Assembly: GCF_042434095.1 (NCBI RefSeq)
Contig: NZ_JBHLUE010000002.1
Coordinates: 1 to 64,000, forward strand
Reading direction: 5' to 3'
DNA: 64,000 nucleotides
DNA from: KBS50 sp042434095
GTDB taxonomy: Bacteria > Actinomycetota > Actinomycetes > Mycobacteriales > Micromonosporaceae
The translations under genes and the position numbers were made by a program. Under the pieces are notes generated by a model that saw only the letters and a program-made list of their open reading frames with translations, searched no databases and was not told where the DNA came from. Each line of letters opens with the position of its first letter. Position 1 is the first letter of the stretch. Below, piece by piece: positions 35,016 to 44,278 of the stretch.

Positions 35016-35188
35016 GGCAGCCTCCCCCTGCTCGCCGGCGGACATGGGTACGCGCCCGACTCGGCCGCACATACGATAGGCGGCGCGGGACCGCCTTGGG
35101 TGGGGGCCCGTGGCCGTCCCGGTTGGCGGCTCGGCGCGGCGACCCGGCCGTGGCGCGGTCGGCTCGATCGATTGGCGAGGAGCAGCGG

Positions 35189-35926
35189 ATGATCAGTCGC
35201 GCCGAGGCGCTGGAACGCGCCCGGTCCTGGGCCGCGGGCGACCGGCCGGACGCCGCGCCGGAGGTCGGCCTGTACGAGTTCGACGGCGGCTACGTGGCCT
35301 GGGTCGTCGAGCCGGCGCCGGATCCGGCCGCGGGTCCCCCGGCGGCGACCGGCTCGCCGCGCATCGTGGTGGACGGTGAGACCGGCGAGCTGTCGCAGTG
35401 GCCGTCGCTGCCCGCGCCGGAGATCGCGGCCCGGTACGCCGACCGGCAGGCCGCCGCGGGCCGGTTCCCGCCGGACGTCCGGTACGTGCTGGAGCAGGCC
35501 GGCTGGTTCCCGGGCCGGGACGTCACGGCCGCGGTGGAACAGTGGCGCCGGGAGTGCGCCGAGGACCTGGCCGGCTTCGACTACTCGCCGGCCGCCCGCG
35601 CCGCGCTCACCGAATTCGGCGGTCTGGTGCTGCCGCAGTTCGGCCGTAAGGGCCAGCCGGGAGGCGGGTTCACCAGCTACGTCTACCCCCAACGGGCCGG
35701 CGTCGTGACGATGGGCGCCGAGGGCTTCATCGAGGAGTTCGACCACCCCGTCCACCCGCTCGGCACCAACGACGACGGGCCGTCCGAGCTGGTCATCGAC
35801 GCGCAGGGCCGGGTCTTCCTGCTGCACTGGGTGGACATGTTCTTCGTGGCGCCCGACCTCGACACCGCGCTGGTCCGGATGATCCGGGGCGGCGAGTTCC
35901 CGTCGGCCGACGAACGCACCTGGTGA
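35189..35926 (+). CDS. Immunity-type protein: YrhB-like plus SUKH-3
   Basis: 245 residues, cytoplasmic. The first 85 (ISRAEALERARSWA, then RIVVDGETGELSQWPSLP) look like a YrhB/Imm35-type domain. The rest has the SUKH-3 pattern: LEQAGWFPGRDV, a helix ending in FGGLVLPQFG, and FFVAPDLDTAL. Both are immunity folds of polymorphic toxin systems. It is an orphan: no toxin is next to it, and it stands alone on the plus strand between eccB and eccD. GAGGAG precedes the ATG at 35189. Confidence 0.75.
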   Translation: MISRAEALERARSWAAGDRPDAAPEVGLYEFDGGYVAWVVEPAPDPAAGPPAATGSPRIVVDGETGELSQWPSLPAPEIAARYADRQAAAGRFPPDVRYVLEQAGWFPGRDVTAAVEQWRRECAEDLAGFDYSPAARAALTEFGGLVLPQFGRKGQPGGGFTSYVYPQRAGVVTMGAEGFIEEFDHPVHPLGTNDDGPSELVIDAQGRVFLLHWVDMFFVAPDLDTALVRMIRGGEFPSADERTW

Positions 35927-35998
35927 ACGCCGGCGCTGTCCCGGCCATCGTCAGGTCGCCCGCCCGGTGCGGATCGCCGGCGGGCGGGCGGGTCGCCG

Positions 35999-37387
35999 TC
36001 AGCCGTTCAGCGCCCGCATGAGCGAATACAGCCCCAGCACGCTGCACGCGATCGGCACGATGGCCAGTTGCAGCAGCACGTCCAGGGTGTCGCCCAGCCG
36101 GGCCAGCCGCGGCGACGGCGGCCGCCGGCTGTAGACCAGCCCGGCGGCGGCCACCAGCGCGGCCGCCACCAGCATCACCGGCAGCATCGCGACCGCACGG
36201 ACCAGCGTGGACGCGCCCGCCGCGCCGAGCAGGGGCAGCAGCGTGACCCCCGCCAGCCCGGCGGCCAGCAGCGGCAGCCGGTGCCGCACCGTCGGCACCA
36301 GCCGGGCCCGCAGCAGGCAGGCCACCGACACGGCGCCGGCCAGCAGCAGCGACGCGACCGTCCGCGCCATGGCCAGCACCACCAGGCAGCTCACCGTCAC
36401 CGCGAAGGCGCCGAAGATCATGCCGGTGAGCACCTCGTCGGCCCGCGCGGTGGCCTGGTAGACCTGCTCCCGCCGTGGCTGCGGCTCGTCCCGCAACAGG
36501 TCCTCTGCGGACTGCGGCAGCATCGGCATCGGAATCTTTCCCAACCGGACGGCGAGCAGCGGCATGGCCGGCAGCAGCAGCGTCACGGCGCTCACCACCA
36601 CGGCCGCCGCCTCGGCCCCGCCGGCTGAGCCGAGCGCGATCAGCCCGCCGACCGCGCCGGCGAAGCCGGCGAGGATCGCCGCCACGAACACCCGGGTGGC
36701 GTCGCCCACGCCGAGGAAGCCCAGCACGCCCGCCGCGACCAGCAACGCCGAGCCGAGCAGCACGTGCGGCGCGCCCAGCGAGCGCAGCGGTTCGCCGCCG
36801 GCTATCACCAGGGCGCCACCGATGAAGGCGTACGGCAGGCCGATGGCCGCGAACACCGCGCCGGCCAGCGAGTCCGCCATCGCCCGGGACAGCACGATGC
36901 CGGTCACCACGAGCACCAGCGCGGCGCCCAGCGCCACCGAACCGCCCAGCCAGCCGGGGTCGCGGGCGAGCAGGATGGCCACCAATCCGACCAACAGCAG
37001 GACGGCGGCCACCACGAGCCCGGTGACCCGGGTGGCGAACGGGGTCCAGGCGGTGCCGCGACGCCGCGCGCCGTCCGCCACGGCCTCCATCAGATCGTCG
37101 TACGTCAGCTCGGGCCACTCGGTCCGGCGCGGCACGAGGTGCAGGGTCTCGCCGTCCCGCACCTCCTGCGCAGCCAGCGTGCGGGCGAGGTCGAGCGCGG
37201 ATCCGTCGGCGCGGCGCAGCGTCCAGCCGCCGTGCGCCGTACCGTCCGTGGGATTTTCCTCGGCCTGGCGCAGCACCGCGGGCAGCAGCCCGACCAGCGG
37301 AAGGTGTTCGGGCAGCGCCAGATCGAGCCGCCGGCTGGGTGCGATGACGGCGATCCGCGCGAGTCCGGTTCCGGCCTGGGTGACCAC
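35999..37387 (-). CDS. eccD: T7SS core membrane protein EccD
   Basis: 462 residues. An N-terminal ubiquitin-like YukD domain (about residues 1-95) is followed by eleven or so hydrophobic helices, the layout of EccD, which forms the membrane pore vestibule of ESX. The GTG at 37387 has GGAGG six bases upstream and is preferred over the ATG at 37432, which would add 15 residues without a ribosome site. It is divergent from eccC over a 133-base gap. Confidence 0.92.
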   Translation of the reverse strand: MVTQAGTGLARIAVIAPSRRLDLALPEHLPLVGLLPAVLRQAEENPTDGTAHGGWTLRRADGSALDLARTLAAQEVRDGETLHLVPRRTEWPELTYDDLMEAVADGARRRGTAWTPFATRVTGLVVAAVLLLVGLVAILLARDPGWLGGSVALGAALVLVVTGIVLSRAMADSLAGAVFAAIGLPYAFIGGALVIAGGEPLRSLGAPHVLLGSALLVAAGVLGFLGVGDATRVFVAAILAGFAGAVGGLIALGSAGGAEAAAVVVSAVTLLLPAMPLLAVRLGKIPMPMLPQSAEDLLRDEPQPRREQVYQATARADEVLTGMIFGAFAVTVSCLVVLAMARTVASLLLAGAVSVACLLRARLVPTVRHRLPLLAAGLAGVTLLPLLGAAGASTLVRAVAMLPVMLVAAALVAAAGLVYSRRPPSPRLARLGDTLDVLLQLAIVPIACSVLGLYSLMRALNG

Positions 37388-37520
37388 GGCTGTCCTCCAC
37401 CCGAGGAGCGGGCGAGAGCCCGCGGCTGTCATGACGGGAGAAGGCTACCTACCATGTGCCGTGTCGTCGGTGCCGGTTCGTACGCTGGCGGCCCCGAACG
37501 ACCCTGGGGAGGTCTGAACC

Positions 37521-40500
37521 GTGGGCACGGTGGTGGTCAAACGCCCGGCTCGACAGCCGGAGCCCGAATACCCGGCGGGCGAGGTGCTGCTCGACGCGCC
37601 GCCGGAGGTGCCGCCGCCGGCCGGACGCGCCTGGGGCCAGATGCTCATGATGCTGCCCATGATGGCCGGCTCGGTGGCCATGGCGCTGATGTTCGCGGGC
37701 CAGCGCGGCGGTTCGATGGCGTACGTGACGGGCGGCCTGTTCGGCCTCTCGGCCCTCGGCATGCTCGGCTCGCAACTGTCCGGTCACGCGGGTGGCGCCG
37801 GCAAGCAGGAGATGCTGCAACGCCGCCGCGAGTACATGGACCACCTGTCCCGCACCCGCAAGCGGGTGCTCAAGACCGTCCTGCGCCAGCGGGAGGCCGC
37901 GTTCTACCGGCACCCCGACCCGGACGCCCTGTGGTCGATCCCGCTCGGCCCCCGGCTCTGGGAGCGCCGCCGCGGCGACGCCGACTTCGCCACCGTGCGG
38001 ATCGGGCTCGGCGCACAGGAACTCGCCACCCCGCTGGTGCCGCCCCCACCGATGGCGCTGGAGAAGCTGGAACCGATGTGCGCGCTGGCGCTGCGCCGGT
38101 TCCTGTTGACCTACTCCGAGGTGCCGGACCTGCCGGTGACGATGGCCCTGAACGGCTTCTCCCGGATCCACCTGCGCGGCGACCCCGACGCCGCCCGGGC
38201 CCTGGCCCGGGCCACGATCGCCCAGGCCACCGCCTTCCACGCCCCGGACGACCTGCTGGTGGCCGTCTGCGTGGCGCCGGACCGGCGGGCCGACTGGGAC
38301 TGGACCAAGTGGCTGCCGCACGCCCTGCACCCGACCCGCACCGACGCGCTCGGGTCGCTGCGCCTGGTGGCCCCCACGGTCACCGGCCTCGAGGCGATGC
38401 TCGACGACCTGCTGGTCAACCGGCCCCGGTTCAACCCGTCCGGCGGCGACCCGCACCTGGGCGGCCCGCACCTGCTGGTGGTGCTCGACGGCGGCGACCC
38501 GGCCGGCTCGGACTATCTGATGACCGAGGGCGGCGTGGAGGGCGTCACCCTGCTCGACCTGTCCCAGCCGCCGCCCCGGGTGCTCGACCGGGCCCGGCTC
38601 GTCCTCGAGGCGGCGGCGGACGGCGAGCTGCACAGCGTGACGTACGACGGCCGGGCCGCGATCGGCCACGCGGACCGCTGCGGGATCGAGCAGCTGGAGA
38701 CGCTCGCCATGCAGCTCGCGCCGCTGCGGCTGTCCGCGGCCTCGCGCGGCGAGCAGCCGCTCACCGCCGAGCTGGGCCTGTCCGAGCTGCTCAACCTCGG
38801 TGACCCGTACGAGCTGGACGTGGACCGTGCGTGGACCCCGCGGCCAAACCGCGACCGGCTGCGGGTCCCGCTCGGCCTGACCCCGGATGGCACGCCGATC
38901 GAGCTGGACCTCAAGGAGTCCGCCCAGGACGGCATGGGCCCGCACGGCCTGCTCATCGGCGCCACCGGTTCCGGAAAGTCGGAGCTGCTCCGCACGCTGG
39001 TGCTCGCGCTCGCCGTCACGCACTCCTCGGAGAGCCTCAACTTCGTGCTGGTGGACTTCAAGGGCGGGGCCACCTTCACCCGGCTGGACAAGCTGCCGCA
39101 CACCAGCGCCGTCATCACCAACCTGTCCGACGAGCTGCCGCTGGTCGACCGCATGACCGACGCCATCAACGGCGAGCTGGTACGCCGGCAGGAGCTGCTC
39201 CGGTCGGCCGGCAACTACGCCTCGCAGCGGGACTACGAGAAGGCGCGGGCCGCGGGCGCCCCGCTGGCCGCGCTGCCCAGCCTGCTGATCATCTGTGACG
39301 AGTTCTCCGAGCTGCTCACCGCCAAGCCGGACTTCATCGACATGTTCGTCCAGATCGGCCGGGTCGGCCGGTCGCTGGGCGTGCATCTGCTGCTCGCCTC
39401 GCAACGGCTCGAGGAGGGCCGGCTGCGCGGGCTGGACACCCACCTGTCGTACCGGATCGGCCTGCGGACCTTCTCCGCCATGGAGAGCCGGGTGGTGCTC
39501 GGCGCCACCGACGCGTACGAGCTGCCCCGCTCGCCCGGGCACGGCTACCTGCGGTACGGCACCGAGCCGCTGATCCGGTTCCGCGCCGCGTACGTCTCCG
39601 GGACGTACCGGAGCAAGACGGCCGAGGCGGTCGCGGCCGGCGACGGCGAGGACCGGGTGCAGGAATACACCACGCAGTACGTGGCGCCCCGGCTGCCCCG
39701 CGAGCCGGTCCAGGAGGAGGCGCCCGAGCCCACCGACGGGATCGGGGAGAGCCTGCTCGACATCCTGGTCGGCCGGCTGGCCGGTCGGGGCGAGCCGGCG
39801 CACCAGGTGTGGCTGCCGCCGCTGTCCGACCCGCCCACCCTGGACCAGATCCTGCCGCCGATGACCGCCGACCCGGCCCGCGGGATCACCGTGGCGCACG
39901 CCGGCCTGCACGGCGAGCTTCAGGTGGCGGCGGGCACCGTCGACAAGCCGTTCGAGCAGCGCCGCGACGTGCTGTGGCTGGACCTGGCCGGCGCGGCCGG
40001 CCACGCGGTCGTGGTCGGTGGTCCGCAGAGCGGCAAGAGCACCATGCTGCGCACGATCGTCACCTCGCTGGCGCTGACCCACACCCCACGCGAGGCCCAG
40101 GTCTACTGCCTCGACCTGGGCAGCGGCGCGCTCTCCTCGCTGCGCGAGCTGCCGCACGTCGGTTCCATCGCCACCCGGCTGGACGCCGGCCGGGTCCGCC
40201 GGACCATCGCCGAGCTGCAACTGCTGATGAACCAGCGGGAGCGGTACTTCGCCGATCACGGCGTGGAGTCGATGGCCGCGTACCGGCGGGCGCGCCGCTT
40301 CGGGCAGCACGGCGACGACCCGTTCGGCGATGTCTTCCTGGTGATCGACGGCTGGGCCATCGTCCGCTCCGAGTTCGAGGACCTGGAACCGGCGCTCACC
40401 GACATCGCCAACCGGGGGCTGTCGTTCGGCGTCCACCTGGTGATCAGCGCGGGGCGCTGGATGGACCTGCGGCCCGCCGTGCGGGACGTCTTCGGCAGCC

Positions 40501-41477
40501 GGCTCGAGCTGCGGCTGGCCGACGCGTCCGACTCGAACCTGGACCGGCGGGCGGCCATGAACGTGCCGGAGAAGGCGCCCGGCCGGGGCATCACGCCGGA
40601 CGGCATGCAGTTCCTCGCCGCCCTCCCCCGCGCCGACGGCACCCAGGACCCGGAGAGTTTGCCGGACGGCAGCCGCAAGCTGATCACCGCCATTGGCGAG
40701 GCCTGGCAGGGCCCCGGCGCGCCGCCGATCCGGCTGCTGCCGGCCGTGCTGCCGTACGGCAGCCTGGCCGAGACCGGCCGCCGCGGCATCCCGATCGGCA
40801 TCGCCGAGGCCGACCTCCAGCCGGTGCTGCTGGACCTCGGCACCGATCCGCACTTCATCGTGTTCGGTGACGGCGAGTCCGGCAAGAGCACCTTCCTGCG
40901 GGCGCTTGCTCAGTCCATCGTGGACTCCAACGACCTCACCCAGGCCCGCCTGGTGATCGTCGACTACCGGCGCAGCCTGCTGGGCGACATCACCACGCCG
41001 CACCTGATCGGCTATGGATCCTCGGCACAGATCACCGAGGGGATCGTCGCCGAGGTGGCCAACGTGATGCGGGACCGGCTCCCACCGGCGGAGGTCACCG
41101 CGGAGCAGTTGCGGGCCCGCAACTGGTGGAAGGGCCCGGACCTGTACGTGCTGGTCGACGACTACGACCTGGTCACCGGCGGCAGCGGCAACCCGCTGGC
41201 GCCGCTGCTGGAATTCCTGCCGCAGGCCCGGGACATCGGGCTGCACCTGATCGTGGCGCGGCGCACCGGCGGCGCGAGCCGGGCGCTGTACGAGCCGATC
41301 CTGATGCGGCTGCGGGAGCTGAGCACCCCCGGCATCGTGATGGCCGGCGACCGCGACGAGGGCGTGCTGCTCGGCAACGTCCGGCCGGGGCCGTTGCCGC
41401 CGGGGCGGGGCTGGCTGGTGAGCCGCCGCGAGGGCACCCGGCTGGTCCAGTTGGTGAACCTGCCATCGACGGCGTGA
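37521..41477 (+). CDS. eccC: T7SS ATPase EccC (fused EccCa-EccCb)
   Basis: 1318 residues. Two membrane helices (about residues 40-85), a DUF-type stalk domain, then three FtsK/SpoIIIE-like ATPase domains with Walker A motifs at residues 480-487 (GATGSGKS), 833-840 (GGPQSGKS) and 1116-1123 (GDGESGKS). Walker B motifs are IICDEF, FLVIDGW and YVLVDDYD. All three P-loops keep the Lys and Ser. The motor drives substrate export. GTG start with GGGGAGG upstream. Confidence 0.95.
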   Translation: MGTVVVKRPARQPEPEYPAGEVLLDAPPEVPPPAGRAWGQMLMMLPMMAGSVAMALMFAGQRGGSMAYVTGGLFGLSALGMLGSQLSGHAGGAGKQEMLQRRREYMDHLSRTRKRVLKTVLRQREAAFYRHPDPDALWSIPLGPRLWERRRGDADFATVRIGLGAQELATPLVPPPPMALEKLEPMCALALRRFLLTYSEVPDLPVTMALNGFSRIHLRGDPDAARALARATIAQATAFHAPDDLLVAVCVAPDRRADWDWTKWLPHALHPTRTDALGSLRLVAPTVTGLEAMLDDLLVNRPRFNPSGGDPHLGGPHLLVVLDGGDPAGSDYLMTEGGVEGVTLLDLSQPPPRVLDRARLVLEAAADGELHSVTYDGRAAIGHADRCGIEQLETLAMQLAPLRLSAASRGEQPLTAELGLSELLNLGDPYELDVDRAWTPRPNRDRLRVPLGLTPDGTPIELDLKESAQDGMGPHGLLIGATGSGKSELLRTLVLALAVTHSSESLNFVLVDFKGGATFTRLDKLPHTSAVITNLSDELPLVDRMTDAINGELVRRQELLRSAGNYASQRDYEKARAAGAPLAALPSLLIICDEFSELLTAKPDFIDMFVQIGRVGRSLGVHLLLASQRLEEGRLRGLDTHLSYRIGLRTFSAMESRVVLGATDAYELPRSPGHGYLRYGTEPLIRFRAAYVSGTYRSKTAEAVAAGDGEDRVQEYTTQYVAPRLPREPVQEEAPEPTDGIGESLLDILVGRLAGRGEPAHQVWLPPLSDPPTLDQILPPMTADPARGITVAHAGLHGELQVAAGTVDKPFEQRRDVLWLDLAGAAGHAVVVGGPQSGKSTMLRTIVTSLALTHTPREAQVYCLDLGSGALSSLRELPHVGSIATRLDAGRVRRTIAELQLLMNQRERYFADHGVESMAAYRRARRFGQHGDDPFGDVFLVIDGWAIVRSEFEDLEPALTDIANRGLSFGVHLVISAGRWMDLRPAVRDVFGSRLELRLADASDSNLDRRAAMNVPEKAPGRGITPDGMQFLAALPRADGTQDPESLPDGSRKLITAIGEAWQGPGAPPIRLLPAVLPYGSLAETGRRGIPIGIAEADLQPVLLDLGTDPHFIVFGDGESGKSTFLRALAQSIVDSNDLTQARLVIVDYRRSLLGDITTPHLIGYGSSAQITEGIVAEVANVMRDRLPPAEVTAEQLRARNWWKGPDLYVLVDDYDLVTGGSGNPLAPLLEFLPQARDIGLHLIVARRTGGASRALYEPILMRLRELSTPGIVMAGDRDEGVLLGNVRPGPLPPGRGWLVSRREGTRLVQLVNLPSTA

Positions 41478-41586
41478 AGATCCGTACCCCACAATGTGGT
41501 CGGACAACGATAGCGTTAGGTGAGCAGAGCTGTGGTCGCCGGCGCGGCGGGGCGCCCGGCGGCCGAGGAGACGGACGGGGAGGCCG

Positions 41587-42195
41587 ATGAGCGGCGACAA
41601 ATGGCTGGCCGACGGCAACGTCGAGGTCGACATTCATCAGCTGCAGGACTTCGCAAAGCACATCAAGGACGAGTTGGAGAAAAACTTCCGGCCCAGCTTT
41701 GAGAACGGCATCGCCCCGATGCTGCGGGTCCAGCCGCCGTTCGGCGGCGGGGGCCTGTCCGAGGGCAAGTTCTTCCGGGTCGAGCACGACAAGAGCCGAG
41801 CCGCCGCCCAGGCGCTGCTCCACGAGGCGCAGGCCGGCCTCATGTCGCTGAGCGCGGTGGCCATGTCGATCGCCGCCGAATACCTGGACGGTGACGCGTT
41901 CGCGCAGGCCAAGTCCGACCAGGTGTACGACGCGCTGAACGCGGCGCCGCCGCCACCGGCGACCAACGGCGACGGCAAGGACGGCAAGGACGGCAAGGGT
42001 GACACCGTGGACGTGTCCGCCGACAAGAAGGACCCGAGCAAATACTTCGGACCGAACTCGGGCGACCAGGGCGGCACGACTCCGGGGCAGGGCGACCAGC
42101 AGGTCATCGGCAAGGGCGACGGCCAGTACGTCATCCCGGCCGACCAGGAGCACATGGACGACCCGAGCCTCGCCATGCCGAAGATCGAGCACTGA
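41587..42195 (+). CDS. T7SS-associated helical protein, probable secreted partner
   Basis: 202 residues without a signal peptide. The first 115 are helical (LQDFAKHIKDELEKNF, AAAQALLHEAQAGLMSLS), followed by a Lys/Asp/Gly-rich hydrophilic tail (NGDGKDGKDGKGD). This resembles ESX-secreted helical proteins encoded next to PPE-like partners. GGGGAGG precedes the ATG, and the PPE-like gene follows after 31 bases, so the two may form a heterodimer. No family assigned. Confidence 0.7.
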   Translation: MSGDKWLADGNVEVDIHQLQDFAKHIKDELEKNFRPSFENGIAPMLRVQPPFGGGGLSEGKFFRVEHDKSRAAAQALLHEAQAGLMSLSAVAMSIAAEYLDGDAFAQAKSDQVYDALNAAPPPPATNGDGKDGKDGKGDTVDVSADKKDPSKYFGPNSGDQGGTTPGQGDQQVIGKGDGQYVIPADQEHMDDPSLAMPKIEH

Positions 42196-42226
42196 CGCGA
42201 CGGCGGCCGGGGGACGAGGAGCGGGG

Positions 42227-44125
42227 ATGACCGACAACTACTACGGCTACCAGCAGGTCACGCTGCCGGGATACGCCGGCGCGGCCGATGACTACGCATA
42301 CAAGCCGTCGGGCGATACCAACAACTACTCGCCGACCAACTGGGCCGGGACCAACATCGAAGCGATGTGGGCGATGATCCAGAAGGAAAGCGACGAGATG
42401 ACCATGGCCATGGCCGAGACCTGGCGGCGGACCGCGGTGCTGCTGCAAAGCACCCGGGACAACCTCCAGCGGCACGCCGACGCGCTCAACAAGAAGTGGA
42501 CGTCGCCGGCCGGTCAGGTCTTCATGACCAAGGTGGGCGCCAGCCTCCACTCCTACGACGAGTGGCACAAGGTCGCCTCGGACAACGCCAGCGGCCTGGA
42601 GCAGCTGGCCAAGAAGATCAAGCAGACGCAGCAGGACTTCAAGCCGCTCTGGGAGGAATACCAGCGGACCCAGACGAGCGAGGCGCAGAAGCGCAAGGAC
42701 GACAAGGGCTTCCAGGCGATCGACCTGGTGGACAGCTGGGTGCCGGGGGTGGACGGCAACAACGGCAAGTCGTACGAGGACGTTCAGAAGGACTTCCACC
42801 AGCGCGCGGTCAACATCATGAAGCCGCTGGCCGACACCTACATCGACGTCTACATCAGCAACATCTCCCGGGGCGGGAAATACAAGGGCCCGGTGGTGTT
42901 CCCGAAGATCAACCCCGGCAACGTGCCGACCCCCGGCCGGCCGCCGGCGCCCGGTCGCCCACCGGGTCCGGGCAGCGGCCCGGGCGCGCCGCCCAGCCGG
43001 CCGAACGCACCCGGCCGGCCGACCACGACGGACCACCCGAACGCCCCGGCGCCGCCGCCGGTCGGCACCCACTCGCCGGTCGGCACCCACGGGCCTGGCG
43101 CCGCGGCGCGCGATCCCGGGATCACCCTGGCCGGCGGGGCCGCGCCGCTCGCGCCGCCGCCACCGGCGCCCACCGGCACGCCGCCCGCGCCGCCGCCATC
43201 GGCGCCCGGTGCGCTGCCACCCGCGCCGCTTCCACCGGGGCTCGGTCCCGGCGGTACGGGGCCGGGCCGGCCGACGCTGTCCGGCACCGGAGGGCGGGGA
43301 CAGGCGCCGAGCCGGCCCGGCCTGAACCCCGAGGGCACGGGTCGCGGTCCGGCGCCCGGGCGGCCCACCCTGCCCGGCGCAAAGAACGGCCTGGGCCGTC
43401 CCGGCGCGCCCGGGTCGGAACCGCCACCCGGCGGTCGCGGTCGGGCCCCCGGCCGGCCCACCCTGCCCGGCAGCAAGGGCGGCCCCGGCACGTCCCGGCC
43501 CGGTTCTCCGGGCCTCGGCAAGGGCACCGCCCGCGGCGCCGGCCCGGGCAACCCCCGGCTCCCGGGCAGCACCAACCGCACCGGCCGGCCGGGTGCGCCC
43601 GGCGAGGGACCCGAGCCGCAGTCCCGGGCCAGCCGGCCCAGCCTGGGCGGCAAGCGCGCGCCCGGCCGTCCGGGCCTGGAATCCGAACGCCCAGGCAGGC
43701 GGCCGGGGGCGCCGGGCGTACCGGAGGAGACGCCCGGGCGGCCCGGCGCGGCACGGGCCGGCGGCGCCCCGGGTGAGAACCCGACGTCGGCGCGTCCGGG
43801 CCGGCCCGGCGGCGCCCCGGGTGAGAACCCAATGTCGGCGCGTCCGGGCCGACCCGGCCTGACCGGCCGGACGGGCCCCGGCGGCGGCCGGCCCGCGCCC
43901 ACCACCGGGCCGGAGCCCGCGCTGGGCGGACGCCGGGCCGGCAGCGGCGGCACCGGCCTGCCGGGTCCGCGCCGGGACAAGCGGTCCGAGGAGAAGCCCG
44001 AAACCTGGGAGTACGGCGACGGCGACGACGAGTTGTGGCGCACCGAGTCCACGGCCGTCGGCGACCTCGATGCTCCGGCGGAGCACCGGCCCCAGGAACA
44101 GGGGAAGGCACTCGGACAGTCTTAG
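42227..44125 (+). CDS. PPE/WXG-like T7SS substrate with a long Pro/Gly-rich tail
   Basis: 632 residues. The N-terminal 230 are helical with a WTSPAG turn (near residue 88) in place of a strict WXG. From about residue 235 to 600 follows a low-complexity Pro/Gly/Arg tail built from PGRP-x-x-PG units, including a duplicated APGENP-x-SARPGRPG block. This resembles ESX substrates with a Pro-rich stalk that may contact the cell wall. It ends with acidic residues. Operon partner of the preceding gene. Confidence 0.72.
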   Translation: MTDNYYGYQQVTLPGYAGAADDYAYKPSGDTNNYSPTNWAGTNIEAMWAMIQKESDEMTMAMAETWRRTAVLLQSTRDNLQRHADALNKKWTSPAGQVFMTKVGASLHSYDEWHKVASDNASGLEQLAKKIKQTQQDFKPLWEEYQRTQTSEAQKRKDDKGFQAIDLVDSWVPGVDGNNGKSYEDVQKDFHQRAVNIMKPLADTYIDVYISNISRGGKYKGPVVFPKINPGNVPTPGRPPAPGRPPGPGSGPGAPPSRPNAPGRPTTTDHPNAPAPPPVGTHSPVGTHGPGAAARDPGITLAGGAAPLAPPPPAPTGTPPAPPPSAPGALPPAPLPPGLGPGGTGPGRPTLSGTGGRGQAPSRPGLNPEGTGRGPAPGRPTLPGAKNGLGRPGAPGSEPPPGGRGRAPGRPTLPGSKGGPGTSRPGSPGLGKGTARGAGPGNPRLPGSTNRTGRPGAPGEGPEPQSRASRPSLGGKRAPGRPGLESERPGRRPGAPGVPEETPGRPGAARAGGAPGENPTSARPGRPGGAPGENPMSARPGRPGLTGRTGPGGGRPAPTTGPEPALGGRRAGSGGTGLPGPRRDKRSEEKPETWEYGDGDDELWRTESTAVGDLDAPAEHRPQEQGKALGQS

Positions 44126-44131
44126 CTCGCA

Positions 44132-44173
44132 ACGGGCCGGCCGCCATGCACCTGTGCGTGGTGGCCGGCCCGT
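44132..44173. terminator. Hairpin after the PPE-like gene (candidate)
   Basis: An 11-base-pair perfect stem (ACGGGCCGGCC and its complement) with a 20-base partly paired loop, seven bases after the stop codon. No T-run. Confidence 0.45.
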
Positions 44174-44278
44174 ACCATGAGGACATCCGATCCCGAGCCG
44201 GCTCGCGGCCCGATCTCAGCAGGCCCCGGCCCCGGCCGGCCACGAACGAGCCGGCCACCAACGGAAGGTGCATGAACC

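Noticed and set aside
37449..41633. 1394-codon open frame opposite eccC
   Set aside because: eccC is clearly coding on the plus strand with three ATPase domains; the antisense frame is low-complexity.
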